Source: Hortaea werneckii (lineage: Eukaryota; Ascomycota; Dothideomycetes; Mycosphaerellales; Teratosphaeriaceae). Taken from it: a DNA stretch of 64,000 nucleotides. The notes under the pieces were generated by a model, which saw only the letters and a list, made by a program, of their open reading frames with translations, made no database searches and was not told where the DNA came from. Location of the stretch: assembly GCA_037044905.1 (NCBI GenBank), contig JBAOKB010000023.1, positions 1 to 64,000 on the forward strand, in the 5' to 3' direction. Made by a program: the position numbers and the translations under genes. Of this stretch, positions 42,630 through 54,173 are shown piece after piece; position 1 is the first letter of the stretch; the number at the start of each line of letters is the position of its first letter.

Positions 42630-43778
42630 GCTTTGTCAGTGAAGTTCAGCAAGCTCAGTGATGCAATTTCTGGGCCTGGCCGAGCTGCCGGTGGTCAAAG
42701 AGCTCGCCATTTCTGCCCCGCATCGCGAACTTTTGGACGTGCATGCGCGGTCGCCGCGACCGGCCTCAGGCTTCCCACTCGTCAAACATGAACCCACCCA
42801 GACCTGCAGGTGCCCGCAGTAGTGGAGGTGCCCGTAAGGTCAAGGTACCCGAGGTCAAACTCCTAGGTAGTACCTGATTACCTTCGTTTCACGGAACCAT
42901 CGAGCTACGAGCAATTGCGTGCGATGCTGCCATGCAACGCACGACTGACGACATTATTATTCCTTGATGCCTGACCGACAGAGGCAAGCAAGCCTAGGTA
43001 TCGCAAGAGCAGTGACATTTCCAGAGCGACATCGAGAGATCGATGACGCCCAAGCCGACACCCGAACGATGCGGTTCTTGAGCCCACAATGGGTGTTGCC
43101 ACTCCTCTTAGAACGACCCCACTAGCTGAACTTTTCCCAACAAAGGCTTCCTGGCGGAGTTATGCGCTCATCTCCTGGACGGCGTCCTATTGCTGAACAA
43201 GAACAATGTGCCCTTTGTTATTAAGAAAATGAAGAGATATCAGATTACACAATCTGCCTAGGCGCACGGAACGATTGAACATTCTGCCGTCGGAATTTAG
43301 CTCATGATGCGTAAGAGGGGATTATAGATCGTCACGGGCGGCTTGGACGGGTGACGGAGATGCAAGGCACCACGGCACAAGCTTACTGTACTTGCCATGA
43401 CGAAAGTCGAAATATCACCATGGTCAAGCACGCAACCAGATCGCGGCGGCAAATCTTTGCTCGCACATTCCAGTTCGGGTATATCCTCGGGCTCTCATTG
43501 GTCGATCTAGCGGAAACAATGGAGCCCAGGCCTTCCCTATACGGATAGATTGCAAGCACGCCATTTTTCGCAGTCGACGATTTCTCAGCAAGCCGAGAGT
43601 GTCAATCTGAATATAGGCATCTTTACCAGGCAAGTATCTGTTCTGACATCCACGTCTCTGTTTATTTTATATCACACACTCCTGTCGCTCAGTCCATTGC
43701 AACTCCAAATCGTCATCGAGTTGTGTCTCAGCGTAACAACAGGGCAGAACTCAAGACTCTTCATTCTTCATATATACA
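42630..43778. other. Intergenic, 1.1 kb
   Basis: Upstream region shared by PDCD5 (leftward) and PAPS reductase (rightward). Short frames (42905-43102 minus, 43351-43548 plus) have no support. A tatataca stretch ends four bases before the MET16 ATG. Confidence 0.4.
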
Positions 43779-44678
43779 ATGGCGTTCCGCAGTCGATCCA
43801 ACTCCAGTGACCGCGAGGCCGAGTCTGGCTATGCTAGCGGCTCATCAACAGCCAGTCTGCCCGAAGTGTACTTCACCAGGCCTCACCTGAAATTCATCAA
43901 CGCACAATTGCAGAAGCTCGAGCCTGTGGACGTCTTGAAATGGTGCCTTACGTCTCTTCCTCAATTATGGCAAACCTCGGCATTCGGGTTGACCGGTCTG
44001 GCCATCATGGACATGATTGACAAGCTCGATTACACCATCAAGCCGAACATTGAACTCATCTTCCTTGACACGCTGTACCATTTCACACAAACTCTTGATC
44101 TGGTTGAGCGGGTAAATCAGCGGTACCCCAACCTCAAGATTCACACATTCAAGCCCGAAGGCTGCGAGACCACCAAGGATTTCGAGCAGAAGTTCGGCGA
44201 GCGACTCTGGGAGACCAACGAGGACCAGTATGACTATGTTGCGAAGGTCGAGCCCGCACAGAGAGCATACAGGGAGCTTGAGGTGAAGGCTGTCATCACC
44301 GGACGGAGGCGGTCTCAGGGCGGCAAGCGTGGTGATCTTGACATTGTCGAAATTGACGATCAAGGCCTGATCAAGGTCAACCCTCTTGCCAACTGGAACT
44401 TCAAGCAAGTGCAGTCCTACATCAAGGAGAACAACGTCCCGACCAACGAGCTTCTCGACCAAGGCTACCGTTCCGTGGGAGACTGGCACTCCACCCAGCC
44501 CGTCACTGATTCCGAAGACGAGCGTGCCGGCAGGTGGAAAGGCCGCAACAAGACCGAGTGCGGCATCCACAACAAAAAGTCGCGGTACGCCATGTTCCTT
44601 CAAGAGCAGGAGCAGCGACGTCAACAGGAACTTTCCGACGCGATCCAGAATGGTCTCAAGATCGAGTCGACTTCATAA
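43779..44678 (+). CDS. MET16: Phosphoadenylylsulfate (PAPS) reductase
   Basis: Reduces PAPS to sulfite with thioredoxin in the cytosol, the third step of sulfate assimilation. Intronless, 299 residues, the expected length. Seen: SAFGLTGLAIMDMIDKL (degenerate P-loop of the adenine nucleotide alpha-hydrolase fold), IELIFLDTLYHFTQTLDLVERV, the RRSQGGKRGDLDIVE segment, KVNPLANWNFKQVQSYIKENN, and the catalytic motif KTECGIH near the C-terminus. No iron-sulfur cysteine pairs flank it, so this is the PAPS rather than APS type. It precedes ATP sulfurylase on the same strand, with about 1 kb between them. Confidence 0.96.
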   Translation: MAFRSRSNSSDREAESGYASGSSTASLPEVYFTRPHLKFINAQLQKLEPVDVLKWCLTSLPQLWQTSAFGLTGLAIMDMIDKLDYTIKPNIELIFLDTLYHFTQTLDLVERVNQRYPNLKIHTFKPEGCETTKDFEQKFGERLWETNEDQYDYVAKVEPAQRAYRELEVKAVITGRRRSQGGKRGDLDIVEIDDQGLIKVNPLANWNFKQVQSYIKENNVPTNELLDQGYRSVGDWHSTQPVTDSEDERAGRWKGRNKTECGIHNKKSRYAMFLQEQEQRRQQELSDAIQNGLKIESTS

Positions 44679-45689
44679 GGAGGATTCATCTGTCTGACGA
44701 CTCATGTTTGACGACAGTGACGGAGTTCATGGCCGGAAACGCACTGGGTTCGGGAATGAAGAAGGCGGGATGGGATTGGGGGGCTCCATTTGTTTTTAGC
44801 ATTGGCGTTAGTTGCATTTGGTGCGAAATGGCACGGCGATGCCGCAAAATGAGCGATTGGGCGTGTTTAGCGAAGCGGGCGTTATAGCAAGCATGTGATA
44901 CCATCAGTATGGGCAAGCCGATTTGGCGCTCTGAAATGAAAAAGAGTCAAAACACTTAATCGTACCTCATCGTTGAAGTCGTGGTCTCATCATGAATGCA
45001 TCATTGCGGTCGCAGTTAGGGGAGGGCTAATTCGTCGTCGCAAGCCCAGAGGAATGGCGCCAGTAACGATCGTGCAATGCTAAACTCAAGGATATGTCGG
45101 CGCTCTTAATGGTAATGCGTGAGATTAGTTGGTAGTCGAGATAAGACAATGAGACGACGACTTCTGGGTGCTCTCCAGCTACATACAACTAAACCCTGCC
45201 TAAGCCATGTGTGATCTGCCGCGCGGATGGCGTCTGGGGCACACGCGTCCTATCTGTACTTCCAATGTGTCTTGACCGCCCCTATGTCCGTGATGTGCAC
45301 CGAGCGTGTTTCAATTGCGATTGAAACTGCGGGACGATCCCATACGGCGCAGGAACATACGAAACTCCTGTTGATCATGATTAGTTTCTTATCAAGACTG
45401 TCAAACAGGACACGTCTCGAGGTGACGACTTGTTAAGCGATTAGACATTCAGCCACACAATTCTGTTGGTGCAGTGCACAGAGGTCGTTGCCGTTGAAGT
45501 ACATAGTAGGAGGTACTAAAAGTGACACTGTGGCCCTCCGTCTTGTGCCGCTGCCGGTGATCACGTCAACGCCAAACCCACGCTAGCCCACATGTCCTGA
45601 ACCTTCTCGACCCTCACTGCAGGTACAAGTAAAATTTCCCAGAGCTCAGCAACCTCGACCGCCTCATAAACGGATATACACAAGACACA
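44679..45689. promoter_or_regulatory. Intergenic, likely MET3 promoter
   Basis: About 1 kb between the two sulfur genes. No coding signal. Contains a tcacgtca at 45561-45568 and an atggcgtctg (45226-45235) that only partly resembles the MetR/Cys3 palindrome; neither is convincing. Confidence 0.35.
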
Positions 45690-47478
45690 ATGGCCAACCC
45701 TCCTCATGGTATGCATTCAGCAGTATGAACATTGCGTGACCCGCGGTTGCAATGGCTAATCCCGTCCAGGTGGTGTCCTTAAGGACCTGATTGCCCGCGA
45801 TGCCCCACGTAGGCAAGAGCTGGCTGCTGAGGCAGAGAAGCTGCCAGCTGTTGTGCTCGGCGACCGTCAGCTATGCGATATCGAATTGATCCTGAACGGT
45901 GGCTTCTCCCCTCTTGAGGGTTTCATGAACGAGAAGGACTACAATGGCGTGGTGGAGAACAACCGTCTGGCCGACGGCAACCTCTTCTCCATGCCCATCT
46001 GCCTGGACCTGACCAAGAAGGAGATTGATGACCTGGGAATCAAGGCCGGCGCCCGCGTCACTATGCGCGACTCGCGTGACGACCGCAACCTGGCCATCAT
46101 GACCGTCGAGGATGTGTACCAGCCCGACAAGAACAAGGAGGCCAAGATGGTCTTCGGCGGCGACCCAGACCACCCGGCTGTGCAGTACTTGCACAACCAG
46201 ACCAACGACTACTACGTCGGTGGTAAGCTTGAGGCCATCGACCGTCTGATGCACTACGACTACGTTGCCCTCCGCTACTCCCCGGCGGAACTCCGTCTGC
46301 ACTTCGACAAGCTTGGCTGGTCCCGCGTTGTCGCTTTCCAGACCAGGAACCCAATGCACCGTGCTCACCGTGAATTGACCGTCCGCGCTGCTCGCGCGAG
46401 ACAAGCCAACGTGCTCATCCACCCCGTGGTCGGTATGACCAAGCCAGGTGACATTGACCACTTCACCCGTGTCCGTGTCTACCAGGCCCTCCTTCCCCGC
46501 TACCCCAACGGCATGGCTGTCCTCGGTCTCCTGCCTTTGGCTATGCGTATGGGTGGTCCCCGTGAGGCTATCTGGCACGCCATCATCCGTAAGAACCATG
46601 GTGCTACCCACTTCATTGTTGGCCGTGACCACGCTGGTCCGGGCAAGAACAGCAAGGGCGAGGAGATCTACGGCCCATACGACGCTCAGTACGCGGTCGA
46701 GAAGTACAGGGACGAGCTCGGCATCGAAGTCGTGCCTTTCCAGATGATGACTTACCTGCCTGACACCGACGAGTACAGGCCCAAGGACGAGGTGCCAAAG
46801 GAGACCCGTACCCTCGACATCTCTGGCACTGAGCTCAGACGCCGCCTCAAGACCGGCGGTGATATCCCGGAGTGGTTCTCCTACCCAGAGGTCGTCAAGG
46901 TCCTGCGCGAGTCGAACCCGCCTCGCAACAAGCAGGGTTTCACTATCTTCCTGACTGGCTACACCAACTCAGGCAAGGACGCCATCGCGCGTGCCCTGAA
47001 TGTCACGCTCAACCAGCAGAGCGGCAGGTCCGTCTCCCTGCTTTTGGGCGACACTGTCCGCAGCGAGCTTTCCTCTGAGCTCGGCTTCTCCCGCGAGGAC
47101 CGTGACAAGAACATTGGCCGCATCGGCTTCGTTGCCTCGGAGCTGACCAAGGCCGGTGCTGCCGTCATTGCTGCTCCTATCGCACCATTCCAGGAGTCGC
47201 GCAAGGCCGCTCGTCAACTCGTGGAGAAGTACGGTAGCTTCTACCTGATCCACGTCGCCACCCCTCTCGAGTACGCCGAGAAGACCGACAAGCGCGGCAT
47301 CTACGAGAAGGCTCGCAAGGGTCTCATCAAGGGCTTCACCGGCGTCGACGACCCGTACGAGGCTCCTTCCGACAGGGAGGCCGACCTCGTTGTCGACCTG
47401 AGCAAGGAGAACGTCAGGACGGCTGTGCACCAGATTGTGCTCCTGCTCGAGTCCCAGGGCCTGCTTGACCAGCTTTAA
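45690..47478 (+). CDS. MET3: ATP sulfurylase with APS-kinase-like allosteric domain
   Basis: Converts sulfate and ATP to APS, the first step of sulfate assimilation. Two exons: a 19-nt coding exon 45690-45708 (MANPPHG) and 45770-47478; 61-nt intron; 575 residues, as in other filamentous fungi. The catalytic domain shows FQTRNPMHRAHREL (ATP-binding HxxH), ILIHPVVGMTKPGD and HFIVGRDHAGPG. The C-terminal ~190 residues resemble APS kinase but the P-loop is GYTNSGKD instead of GxxxSGKS/T and the rest of the kinase site is eroded. In Penicillium and Aspergillus enzymes this domain is inactive and binds PAPS as feedback inhibitor; the same is inferred here. A separate APS kinase must exist elsewhere in the genome. 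Confidence 0.97.
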
Positions 47479-48235
47479 AATGTGATTGTGTACCAAAGCA
47501 GTCCTGTTGAGCGCCTGATTGTGCATACTTGGCGGTAGATTGGACGAAGGATTTTACCTAGCAGGAAGTAGAGGCGGGATACAATATCAGTAGCGAGATC
47601 GCTTAGAATACATTTTAACGTGAGAAACGGTTACGATCTTTGAATTTCATGGCCACATGCCACTGCACATTTTCTCCCAAAGCTCGCAGCGACCGTTCAT
47701 CTTTGTGTTGTATTTTGGAGGGGTTGGTCGCATAATCCATTTGCCAGTCGCTGAACCGGTTAGGCGTGGACTGGATGTGTGTGTGTTTTATTTTACTGTC
47801 TAGTAAGTTATTGTTGGTGGTACTGTTGTAATAACGTTGGTAGCATGGGTGCCAACCCTTAGCAACCCTGACCAACCCTGACCGATCCACGATTGCAATA
47901 AACTCCTTTTTCTTCCTCTTTCCTTTCTTCGCTTAGGCGGCTGCCAAACAGATACTATTGTCAGTGGTAGATACTGAAGGGTTATCATACTATATCTGTA
48001 GCAAAAATATTGACGACCACCATCGGGCCTATCATTGGGTCTGGATTATGGCACACCAACCCAAAGCTAACCCTAGTTTTTCCTACTTAGGTATCAGGCT
48101 TCCTATGATACCACGCTCCACCTCCCAACCCAGTGATTTCTACATGGAATGGACTCAATGATCAAATGACGGCTACCGCATTTGTTGTGTGTACAATGCT
48201 CCATACGGGATGGGTTGGTCCTTATTTGCACTCGT
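47479..48235. other. Convergent intergenic
   Basis: Between MET3 and the SET gene. A short cluster of ccaaccctgacc/gccaacccttag units near 47849-47882 is repetitive but too short and irregular to be telomeric. No gene supported. Confidence 0.4.
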
Positions 48236-49558
48236 CTACTCATCAATATAAGCGTCCACTGCCCTCTGAATCTGTGTCCACCTCGTCTTCACCAAATCAG
48301 CAGCTGGACTATCTTCGCCTATTGAACTTATGTGCATGACACATTCGTCGTGGTACGTCTTCATGAGCGGCACCATGAACGCCTTGACAGCTCCCGATTG
48401 GTCTGAACTCATGTCTTCCCCGTTCGTCATGAAGTACTCCCACTCGTTCGCAGTAAGCAGCTGAGCACGAACTGCCACTTGCGTCTTAAAGCACAGTTCG
48501 TTCGACTGTGGCAGTAACGCATAGGCGCCCAGAAAGCCGACATCTTGCAATTGTGCCTTCACACTCTCCTCTAGCTTTGGCAGCACTATGTGATCTAACC
48601 GGATATCATCGTCCGGGCTAGGCACCCCGTACGGGGAGTCGATTACGAAGCCATAATGAACGAGAAGTTTGTCATTGGAATGCGCGCCGTATGTTGCTAA
48701 CACCTCTTCTCCAGCCTCTTTGAAGGATAATCAGCCGGGGTTCTGGGTGCAGAGAGACAAGGAGACGGCAGGGTATGATAGACAGGCGGAAAGACGAGGA
48801 GAGGAAAGAAAGAGACTGCGGCGCCCACACTTACCGTAGTCGCGGTCGGCATGTACCTCATAGCCGTGTTGATCGGTAGTGACCTGGCACGTCGTCCCGG
48901 TAGGACCATGGTTCATGTAATCGATGAACGGACACAATACCATCGACCCAGGCCTGCCTTTCGGAGGCTTCCAGTGGAAACTACGGCTATTGACTATCAT
49001 CCAGAAGTACTTGAAGTCGTCCTCGCTGTAGTCGTGCTTTCGGCACACATCCGCCAGGGCAGTCCAGTCTTTCCGATAGTCGGCAAGTTGCCTTTCCAGA
49101 GGTTGCTGCACAGGTGGCGGCAGCTTCCCGCGCATGTCCTCGCTCCAGCACATGGGCATGCTCTGCCAGAAATCTTCTGCTTCTGGCCATGTCGCCTGCC
49201 ATACTCCTAGGCTTGTCTCTCTCGCTTTGCAGGCTGACATGGCACTGAAAGCTAGTTGGGCCTGAGGGGAGGCTCGCTCAAGACGCTGTTGCTTGAGTAG
49301 TTTGGAATCCGGCTTGAACATGGCCTTTTCCGGGATCGAAAGCATGCGTTCGCCGCTTTTGATTTTTCTCGTGGTCATCAATCCCAGCCCTCGTCCTTCG
49401 AGCTTGGACGGCGCAACGCCATTTATTTCGACGCCCCGATTTTCGGCCCATTTGGTGAAGACGACATGCTTATCGTCTTGGTTTGCAATCGGAGATGGCA
49501 TAGTCGAATTGTCATTCTTCTCCTCAATTTTAGTTCTTTTAGGTGCACGTGACGGCAT
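48236..49558 (-). CDS. SET-domain protein methyltransferase (SETD3/RKM-like)
   Basis: Lysine (or histidine) methyltransferase of the SET plus Rubisco-LSMT-like substrate-binding type, acting on non-histone proteins. Two exons: 49558-48835 and 48717-48236, joined over a 117-nt intron (gtaagt...cttcaaag) into RDYEAGEEVLATYGAHSNDKL; 401 residues. Start at MPSRAPKRTK, a basic possibly nuclear N-terminus; an upstream in-frame Met at 49639 adds 27 residues. SET landmarks: GRGLGLMTTRKIKSGERML, the split SET insert, FIDYMNHGPTGTTC (NH motif for AdoMet) and the E-x-LATYG block with HYGFVID. The C-terminal helical part follows. Substrate unknown. It shares a 200-bp divergent promoter with LRP1. Confidence 0.88.
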
Positions 49559-49760
49559 TGCTCTCTTGTACACCACTAAGGTATGTTTTGTTGGGTTTGT
49601 GCAACTGAACTGGGGGTCGTGATTGGAAGCAAAGTTCATCGAGCAGCTCTTGGTCCGAGCGCCTGCAGATTGACGACCTGCAACTTCAAGATTGCGGATT
49701 TCTCTACATTTTTATTCCCGACTATTGACCACTCACAGGTTACACTTTGGCCAGTTCAAA
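49559..49760. promoter_or_regulatory. Shared divergent promoter, SET gene / LRP1
   Basis: About 200 bp between the chosen start codons. No specific element recognised. Confidence 0.45.
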
Positions 49761-50597
49761 ATGGATACAGAAGATGTTGAGTCTCTGGTCGAAGACTTCG
49801 GGGGCAATCTTGACGATCTAGAAGCAGCTCTTGAACCACTGTTGAAGACTGCTCTTTCTGCCAGCACAAGTAAACTTCCGCTGCTGGACAAGGCGAAGCT
49901 TTACGTGCTCGCTACGTACGCCATCGAGTCGATTCTGTTCTCTGCGCTGCGCCTCAATGGTGTAGACGCGAAATCACATCCGGTGTTCCAGGAGTTAAAC
50001 CGAGTGAAGGAATATTTTGAGAAAATCAAGGCAGCCGAGACGACGGGCACGAAAAGATCTACACAAGTGGACAAGGATGCAGCTGGAAGATTCATCAAGC
50101 ATGGGCTGGCGGGGAACGAGAAGTATGACCGTGAGAGGGCAGAGCGACAGGCTCGAGAAAAGGCGGGCGCAAAGAGGAAGCTGGAAGAGCTAGAAGGGGT
50201 GGGCAGGCATACTCGCTTCGATGCATCTGCGAAGAAAATTCGGGCCGCCGAAGAAAGCCAAGACGGTGCAACAGCTGAGGCCGCGCCAGAGCGCGGCGGG
50301 GCTGTTTCTGTAGACCAGCAACAGGCCGAGAAGAAGGAGGCAAAACGGCAACGCAGGCTTGAAAGGAAGATCGCTGAGCAAAGCGGTGGCGAAGGTCAAT
50401 CGGAAGACGCATCCCCTGCCGGTGCTGCGTCCAGCAAACCCGCTTCGAAATCCTCGAATCCACCGCGCAGCAGCAATGAGACGTTCCAGGCTCTGTTGCA
50501 GGGTCCATTGCCGAAGGAGGGCAAGAAGAAGAAACGAAAGAGTAAGGGCCAAGCACAGCAGCAGATGGAGGATGAGCGAGCCGATGAAATGAGATGA
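49761..50597 (+). CDS. LRP1: Exosome cofactor LRP1 (Rrp47/C1D family)
   Basis: Nuclear partner of Rrp6 that assists the exosome in 3' processing of rRNA, snoRNA and other structured RNAs. Intronless, 278 residues from the Met at 49761; an upstream in-frame Met at 49692 would add residues unlike the family. The Sas10/C1D domain occupies about residues 12-100: VEDFGGNLDDLEAALEPLLK, LLDKAKLYVLATYAIESILFSALRLNG, and the conserved HPVFQELNRVKEYFEKIK. After RFIKHGLAGNEKYDRERAERQ the rest is charged and low complexity, ending in a basic KEGKKKKRKSKGQ stretch that may bind RNA or act as a nuclear signal. Confidence 0.94.
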   Translation: MDTEDVESLVEDFGGNLDDLEAALEPLLKTALSASTSKLPLLDKAKLYVLATYAIESILFSALRLNGVDAKSHPVFQELNRVKEYFEKIKAAETTGTKRSTQVDKDAAGRFIKHGLAGNEKYDRERAERQAREKAGAKRKLEELEGVGRHTRFDASAKKIRAAEESQDGATAEAAPERGGAVSVDQQQAEKKEAKRQRRLERKIAEQSGGEGQSEDASPAGAASSKPASKSSNPPRSSNETFQALLQGPLPKEGKKKKRKSKGQAQQQMEDERADEMR

Positions 50598-51414
50598 GAT
50601 GAGACGACATGCTATGAGGGAACTGCATTGTTTGATGCGTGTAAAATATAGTGTTGGAACTCTGATACCCGCTGCATTAGCAGCTCGATAGACTGTATAC
50701 CTCGATGCCATGACATGGCGTATGAATTATCACAATGCCTCACTAAATTTATTTTCATAATCGGACTCGGTCTATGACAGACGTACGGCTCGTTTCGCAT
50801 CAGTGGGTGCTAAAGATGTGCATTTACGCCGACGTTTGAGCCCACAAGGATTGCCGGCGCTCCTGCAAAGATTCACTCATATTCCGTGTAGCGACCGTTT
50901 CTGGGTCACTAATCAGTAGAGAAAACTATCCATCATCCCTCGGCGTTCTCTTCTGTCGTCACAAGTCCCTTTTCTTGTAACCTTCAGTGTTCCTTTCCTT
51001 GTTGTCGGGTCGCGCCACATCGCCAGGTTCCTTGCGTCGCGTGGCGCGGCTCGATCCGTTCAACGCCTCTCCACCCTCGCGGTCCCCTTGGGAAGTTGTG
51101 TACCTTCACTCTGCGACTACCGCCGGCTGCGAGAAACACTTTACATTACTCGGCAGCGGCGCCAGATCCATCGGTGTACACTCGAGACTCGCGACGTCGG
51201 GGTTCGAATAAGCAAATAGGTACGCGAGATCTGCAGAGCCAGTGACGATCCCCGCCTCCTGCTCCTCCTCCTCCTCCTGGCCCGAGCGCAGCAAGCGAAG
51301 TGAGCAGCATCTAAGCACGTATGATAAGAGCTTGCGCGGTCGAGGAAGACTAGAGAACCCACCCAAGCAGGCGGAGGATCGTGTGGCTTGTGGCGGCATC
51401 TTAGCATATCCATC
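50598..51414. other. Intergenic, Rac upstream region
   Basis: No gene supported. Just after the LRP1 stop there is a short gatga repeat. Confidence 0.4.
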
Positions 51415-52223
51415 ATGGCAACTCCGGCAACGCAGTCACTGAAGGTGGGGATAGCTCCTTAAGCTTGGGAGAAGGTGACGGCTGACACGAGGCACAGTGT
51501 GTGGTGACAGGAGACGGTGCTGTGGGCAAGGTATGTCTTCCGAGCCATGGGACCACGACCGAGCAATACTGACAGCGGACAGACATGCCTTCTCATATCC
51601 TACACCACCAATGCCTTCCCTGGCGAATACATTCCTACAGTGTACGCTACGGTCCATATCACCTCATGAAATCCTCTACTGACCACAGTCAGCTTCGATA
51701 ATTACTCCGCGAGTGTAATGGTCGACAACAAGCCTATCAGCCTTGGACTATGGGATACTGCCGGACAAGAAGATTACGACCGACTACGACCATTATCTTA
51801 CCCTCAGACCGACGTCTTCCTCATATGTTTCTCGATCGTCAGTCCATCGTCCTTCGACAACGTCAAGGCAAAGTGGTACCCCGAAATCGAACACCACGCG
51901 CCTGGCGTGCCCATCATACTGGTCGGAACGAAGCTTGACCTCAGGGACGATCCCGAAGTACGGGAGCAGTTACGACAGAGGAAGATGTCACCGATATCAT
52001 ACGAGCAAGCAGTGCAGGTTGCGAAAGACATCAAGGCGGTGAAGTATCTGGAGTGCTCAGCACTCACGCAAAGGAATTTGAAGAGCGTTTTCGACGAGGC
52101 CATCAAGTGGGTTGGGACCTGGCGGATACGAAAAGGGGAACAGGAAGCTGACATCTTCACAGAGCCGTCATCAGCCCTAAACCACCAGCCAAGCCGAAGA
52201 AGTCCAAGTGCACCATTCTATGA
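51415..52223 (+). CDS. RAC1: Rho-family GTPase Rac
   Basis: Membrane-anchored switch controlling polar growth, NADPH oxidase and actin in filamentous fungi. Five exons: 51415-51444, 51498-51530, 51583-51641, 51693-52106, 52163-52223; introns of 53, 52, 51 and 56 nt; 198 residues. They join into MATPATQSLKCVVTGDGAVG (G1), KTCLLISYTTNAF, the switch I YIPTVFDNYSA, WDTAGQEDYDRLRPLSYPQ (switch II), GTKLDLRDD (G4) and ECSALTQRNLKSVFDEAIK. The last splice is essential: it replaces a long read-through (to 52623) with AVISPKPPAKPKKSKCTIL, a polybasic region and CTIL prenylation motif. CTIL predicts geranylgeranylation. The Q after TAG and the intact G motifs make it a normal, not atypical, Rac. It differs from Cdc42 by VFDNYSASVMVD and the tail. 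Confidence 0.97.
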
Positions 52224-52916
52224 GAAAGCAACCAGCTCCTTGGTAAACCTATACCAGAGACAGCAGCAATACCTATCTCCACGGCATCCAGAGTCTTATC
52301 AATTCATAGACCAAGCACTACAGAGCGATCTTGTCCTTTTCAGCGGCGTCAGGGGGGCGTATGTTCAGTCCATGAGAATTGCTTGGACATTTGGAGGAGC
52401 GTTCAGGCGTCTGCAGGAGGGCAGGCCAGAGCAGTCTGACAGCAGCAAAGAGGGCCAAGCTATAAGTTTCGGCTCCAATTATATTACGAATGATACCACC
52501 GCTCCTCACAGCTTTCGGGGCCTGTTACTTGTGGCAATCTGTTTCATACCGCCTTCTAGTAAAGTCTCCTACGTATTTCTCTATAGTCTGGCGTTTCGAG
52601 TCGAGGACCGCCGTGAAGTGTGATCTTGCTGCATTCCCGCGCCAACATCCCATCACAGTCTGGCTCGGTAAAGCACTCGCTACCCGATCACAGTAGTCAC
52701 CCACGTTCACAAGCAGTAGAAAGACGCATGGCGGAGAAAGTGTGTGGCCAATCAGATCGTGGCGGCTTAGCATGAGCTTTAGCCGACCTTAGCTCCGTTC
52801 CGGATGCTTCTACGCCATCCTCGAGCAAGTCATGATTATTCCTTTACGACCAATTCGTTACTAGACCAACAACTTCATCGACTCCAACAAACCCCAGCCC
52901 GTATCAATCTACCAAC
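52224..52916. other. Intergenic between Rac and MIX17
   Basis: No supported gene. The open frame continuing past the Rac stop until 52623 results from unspliced reading and is not coding. Confidence 0.5.
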
Positions 52917-53496
52917 ATGCCTCGCCAATCTCGCGGCCCAGCTCCAGCGCCCAAGCGGCCAACTGCTCCTCCGGCGGCACCGCAAGCCCGCGTCCCTCAG
53001 CAACCGCCGCAAGCCAGACAAGCATCGACTTCTGCCCACCCGCCACCGCAGGCTCAGCAGGCCCCGCCGCCACAGGCCCCTCCAGCAGCTCAGCAGAGCG
53101 GCGGTGGCTCCGGTCTCTTCGGCCAGATGGCCAGCACTGCTGCGTAAGTAGCCTTGCCACCCATACAGACCCAACAATTCCTCGAGATATTCATTTTAGC
53201 TAACCCACCCCTCCAGCGGTGTCGCAGTAGGCTCCTCGATCGGCCACGCCATCGGCGGCTTCTTCGGCGGCGGCAGCAGCGCCCCTCAAGCGGAAGCCGC
53301 CCCGGCTCAGCCAGTTGCCCAAACCGCCGACGGCCAGACCGCCCTCAACACCAACTACCAGCCGCCCAAGGTGTGCGAGACGGATGTGAACAACTTCCGG
53401 AGATGCATGGATGAGAACCGTGGCGACCTGACCATCTGCGGCTGGTATCTCGACCAGCTCAAGGCTTGCCAGTCGACTGCTGCCCAGTACTCGTAG
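52917..53496 (+). CDS. MIX17: MIX17/CHCHD2-CHCHD10-type twin CX9C protein
   Basis: Intermembrane-space protein imported via the Mia40 disulfide relay; human homologues CHCHD2/10 support cristae and respiration. Two exons, 52917-53143 and 53217-53496, 73-nt intron, 168 residues. N-terminus PRQSRGPAPAPKRP is basic and Pro/Ala/Gln-rich, then the hydrophobic Gly-zipper LFGQMASTAAGVAVGSSIGHAIGGFFG completed by the splice, then the CHCH domain with two CX9C motifs: CETDVNNFRRC and CGWYLDQLKAC. All family features present; the Pro/Gln linker is longer than in yeast. Confidence 0.95.
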
Positions 53497-54173
53497 ACTT
53501 GGGAAGGTAGATGTCTAGGGGGGTTGTAAGATAGAGGAGAACGAGACAATGGCAAGACGATGGAGATAAGTTTGAGTCAGTAAGGACTTTTTTGAATTGC
53601 ATGGCGAAGGTAGAATAAAAAATAAGGGCTCTCTTCTCTTTCTTCGGTGAGCTGCTACATATTATCCTACAAGGTTATTTGCATGGACAAAATACTGTCC
53701 CTATTTATATCCAAGCTGAATAACAGTAATCCTTGACGATTGTCATGGTATCGATACTCCGTGACCGAGCTTTGCCAGAGATTGATTCTTACGGGAGGTC
53801 GGTTGCGATTTCTGGGACGGATTTGAGGGGCTTGGAGACGCTTATTCAAAACTCGATGTCCATGATGCAAGGACTTCAATTTGTTAGCATCGATTGCACC
53901 TCTACGACCTTGGCTGTACGGGTCGAATTCCAAAGAGCAAACACAGCTGTAGTCATTTTAATCATCATTCATTGTGGTATGTAGAGGTTTTCTCTCGAAG
54001 CCATCTCAAGTCGCTGCTTGTTGTGTTCAAACGAGGGCTTGCCCCATCATGCTCGTGCCTGCTTTTCTTTTTTATTTTCGATTGCATTTAGAAGCACTGT
54101 CCGTCTCCCACGATTACTTCACGCCTGACGATGGTGCTGCTCCTGTGACAGTCCGACGTGGCAAACTTGCTGT
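53497..54173. other. Convergent intergenic
   Basis: MIX17 and Arb2-domain 3' flanks. Short frames without support. Confidence 0.4.

Noticed and set aside
43965..44624. 219-codon minus-strand frame
   Set aside because: Complement of PAPS reductase, whose family motifs are unmistakable; no motif in the antisense reading.
45871..46632. 253-codon minus-strand frame, Val/His-rich
   Set aside because: Shadow of strongly codon-biased ATP sulfurylase; same for 46969-47526.
47849..47882. Clustered ccaaccctgacc-like units that hint at telomere repeats
   Set aside because: Irregular and too few; not TTAGGG arrays.
52107..52623. Continuation of the Rac frame past the conserved domain
   Set aside because: A GT-AG intron gives the expected polybasic CTIL tail, so the longer frame is read-through.
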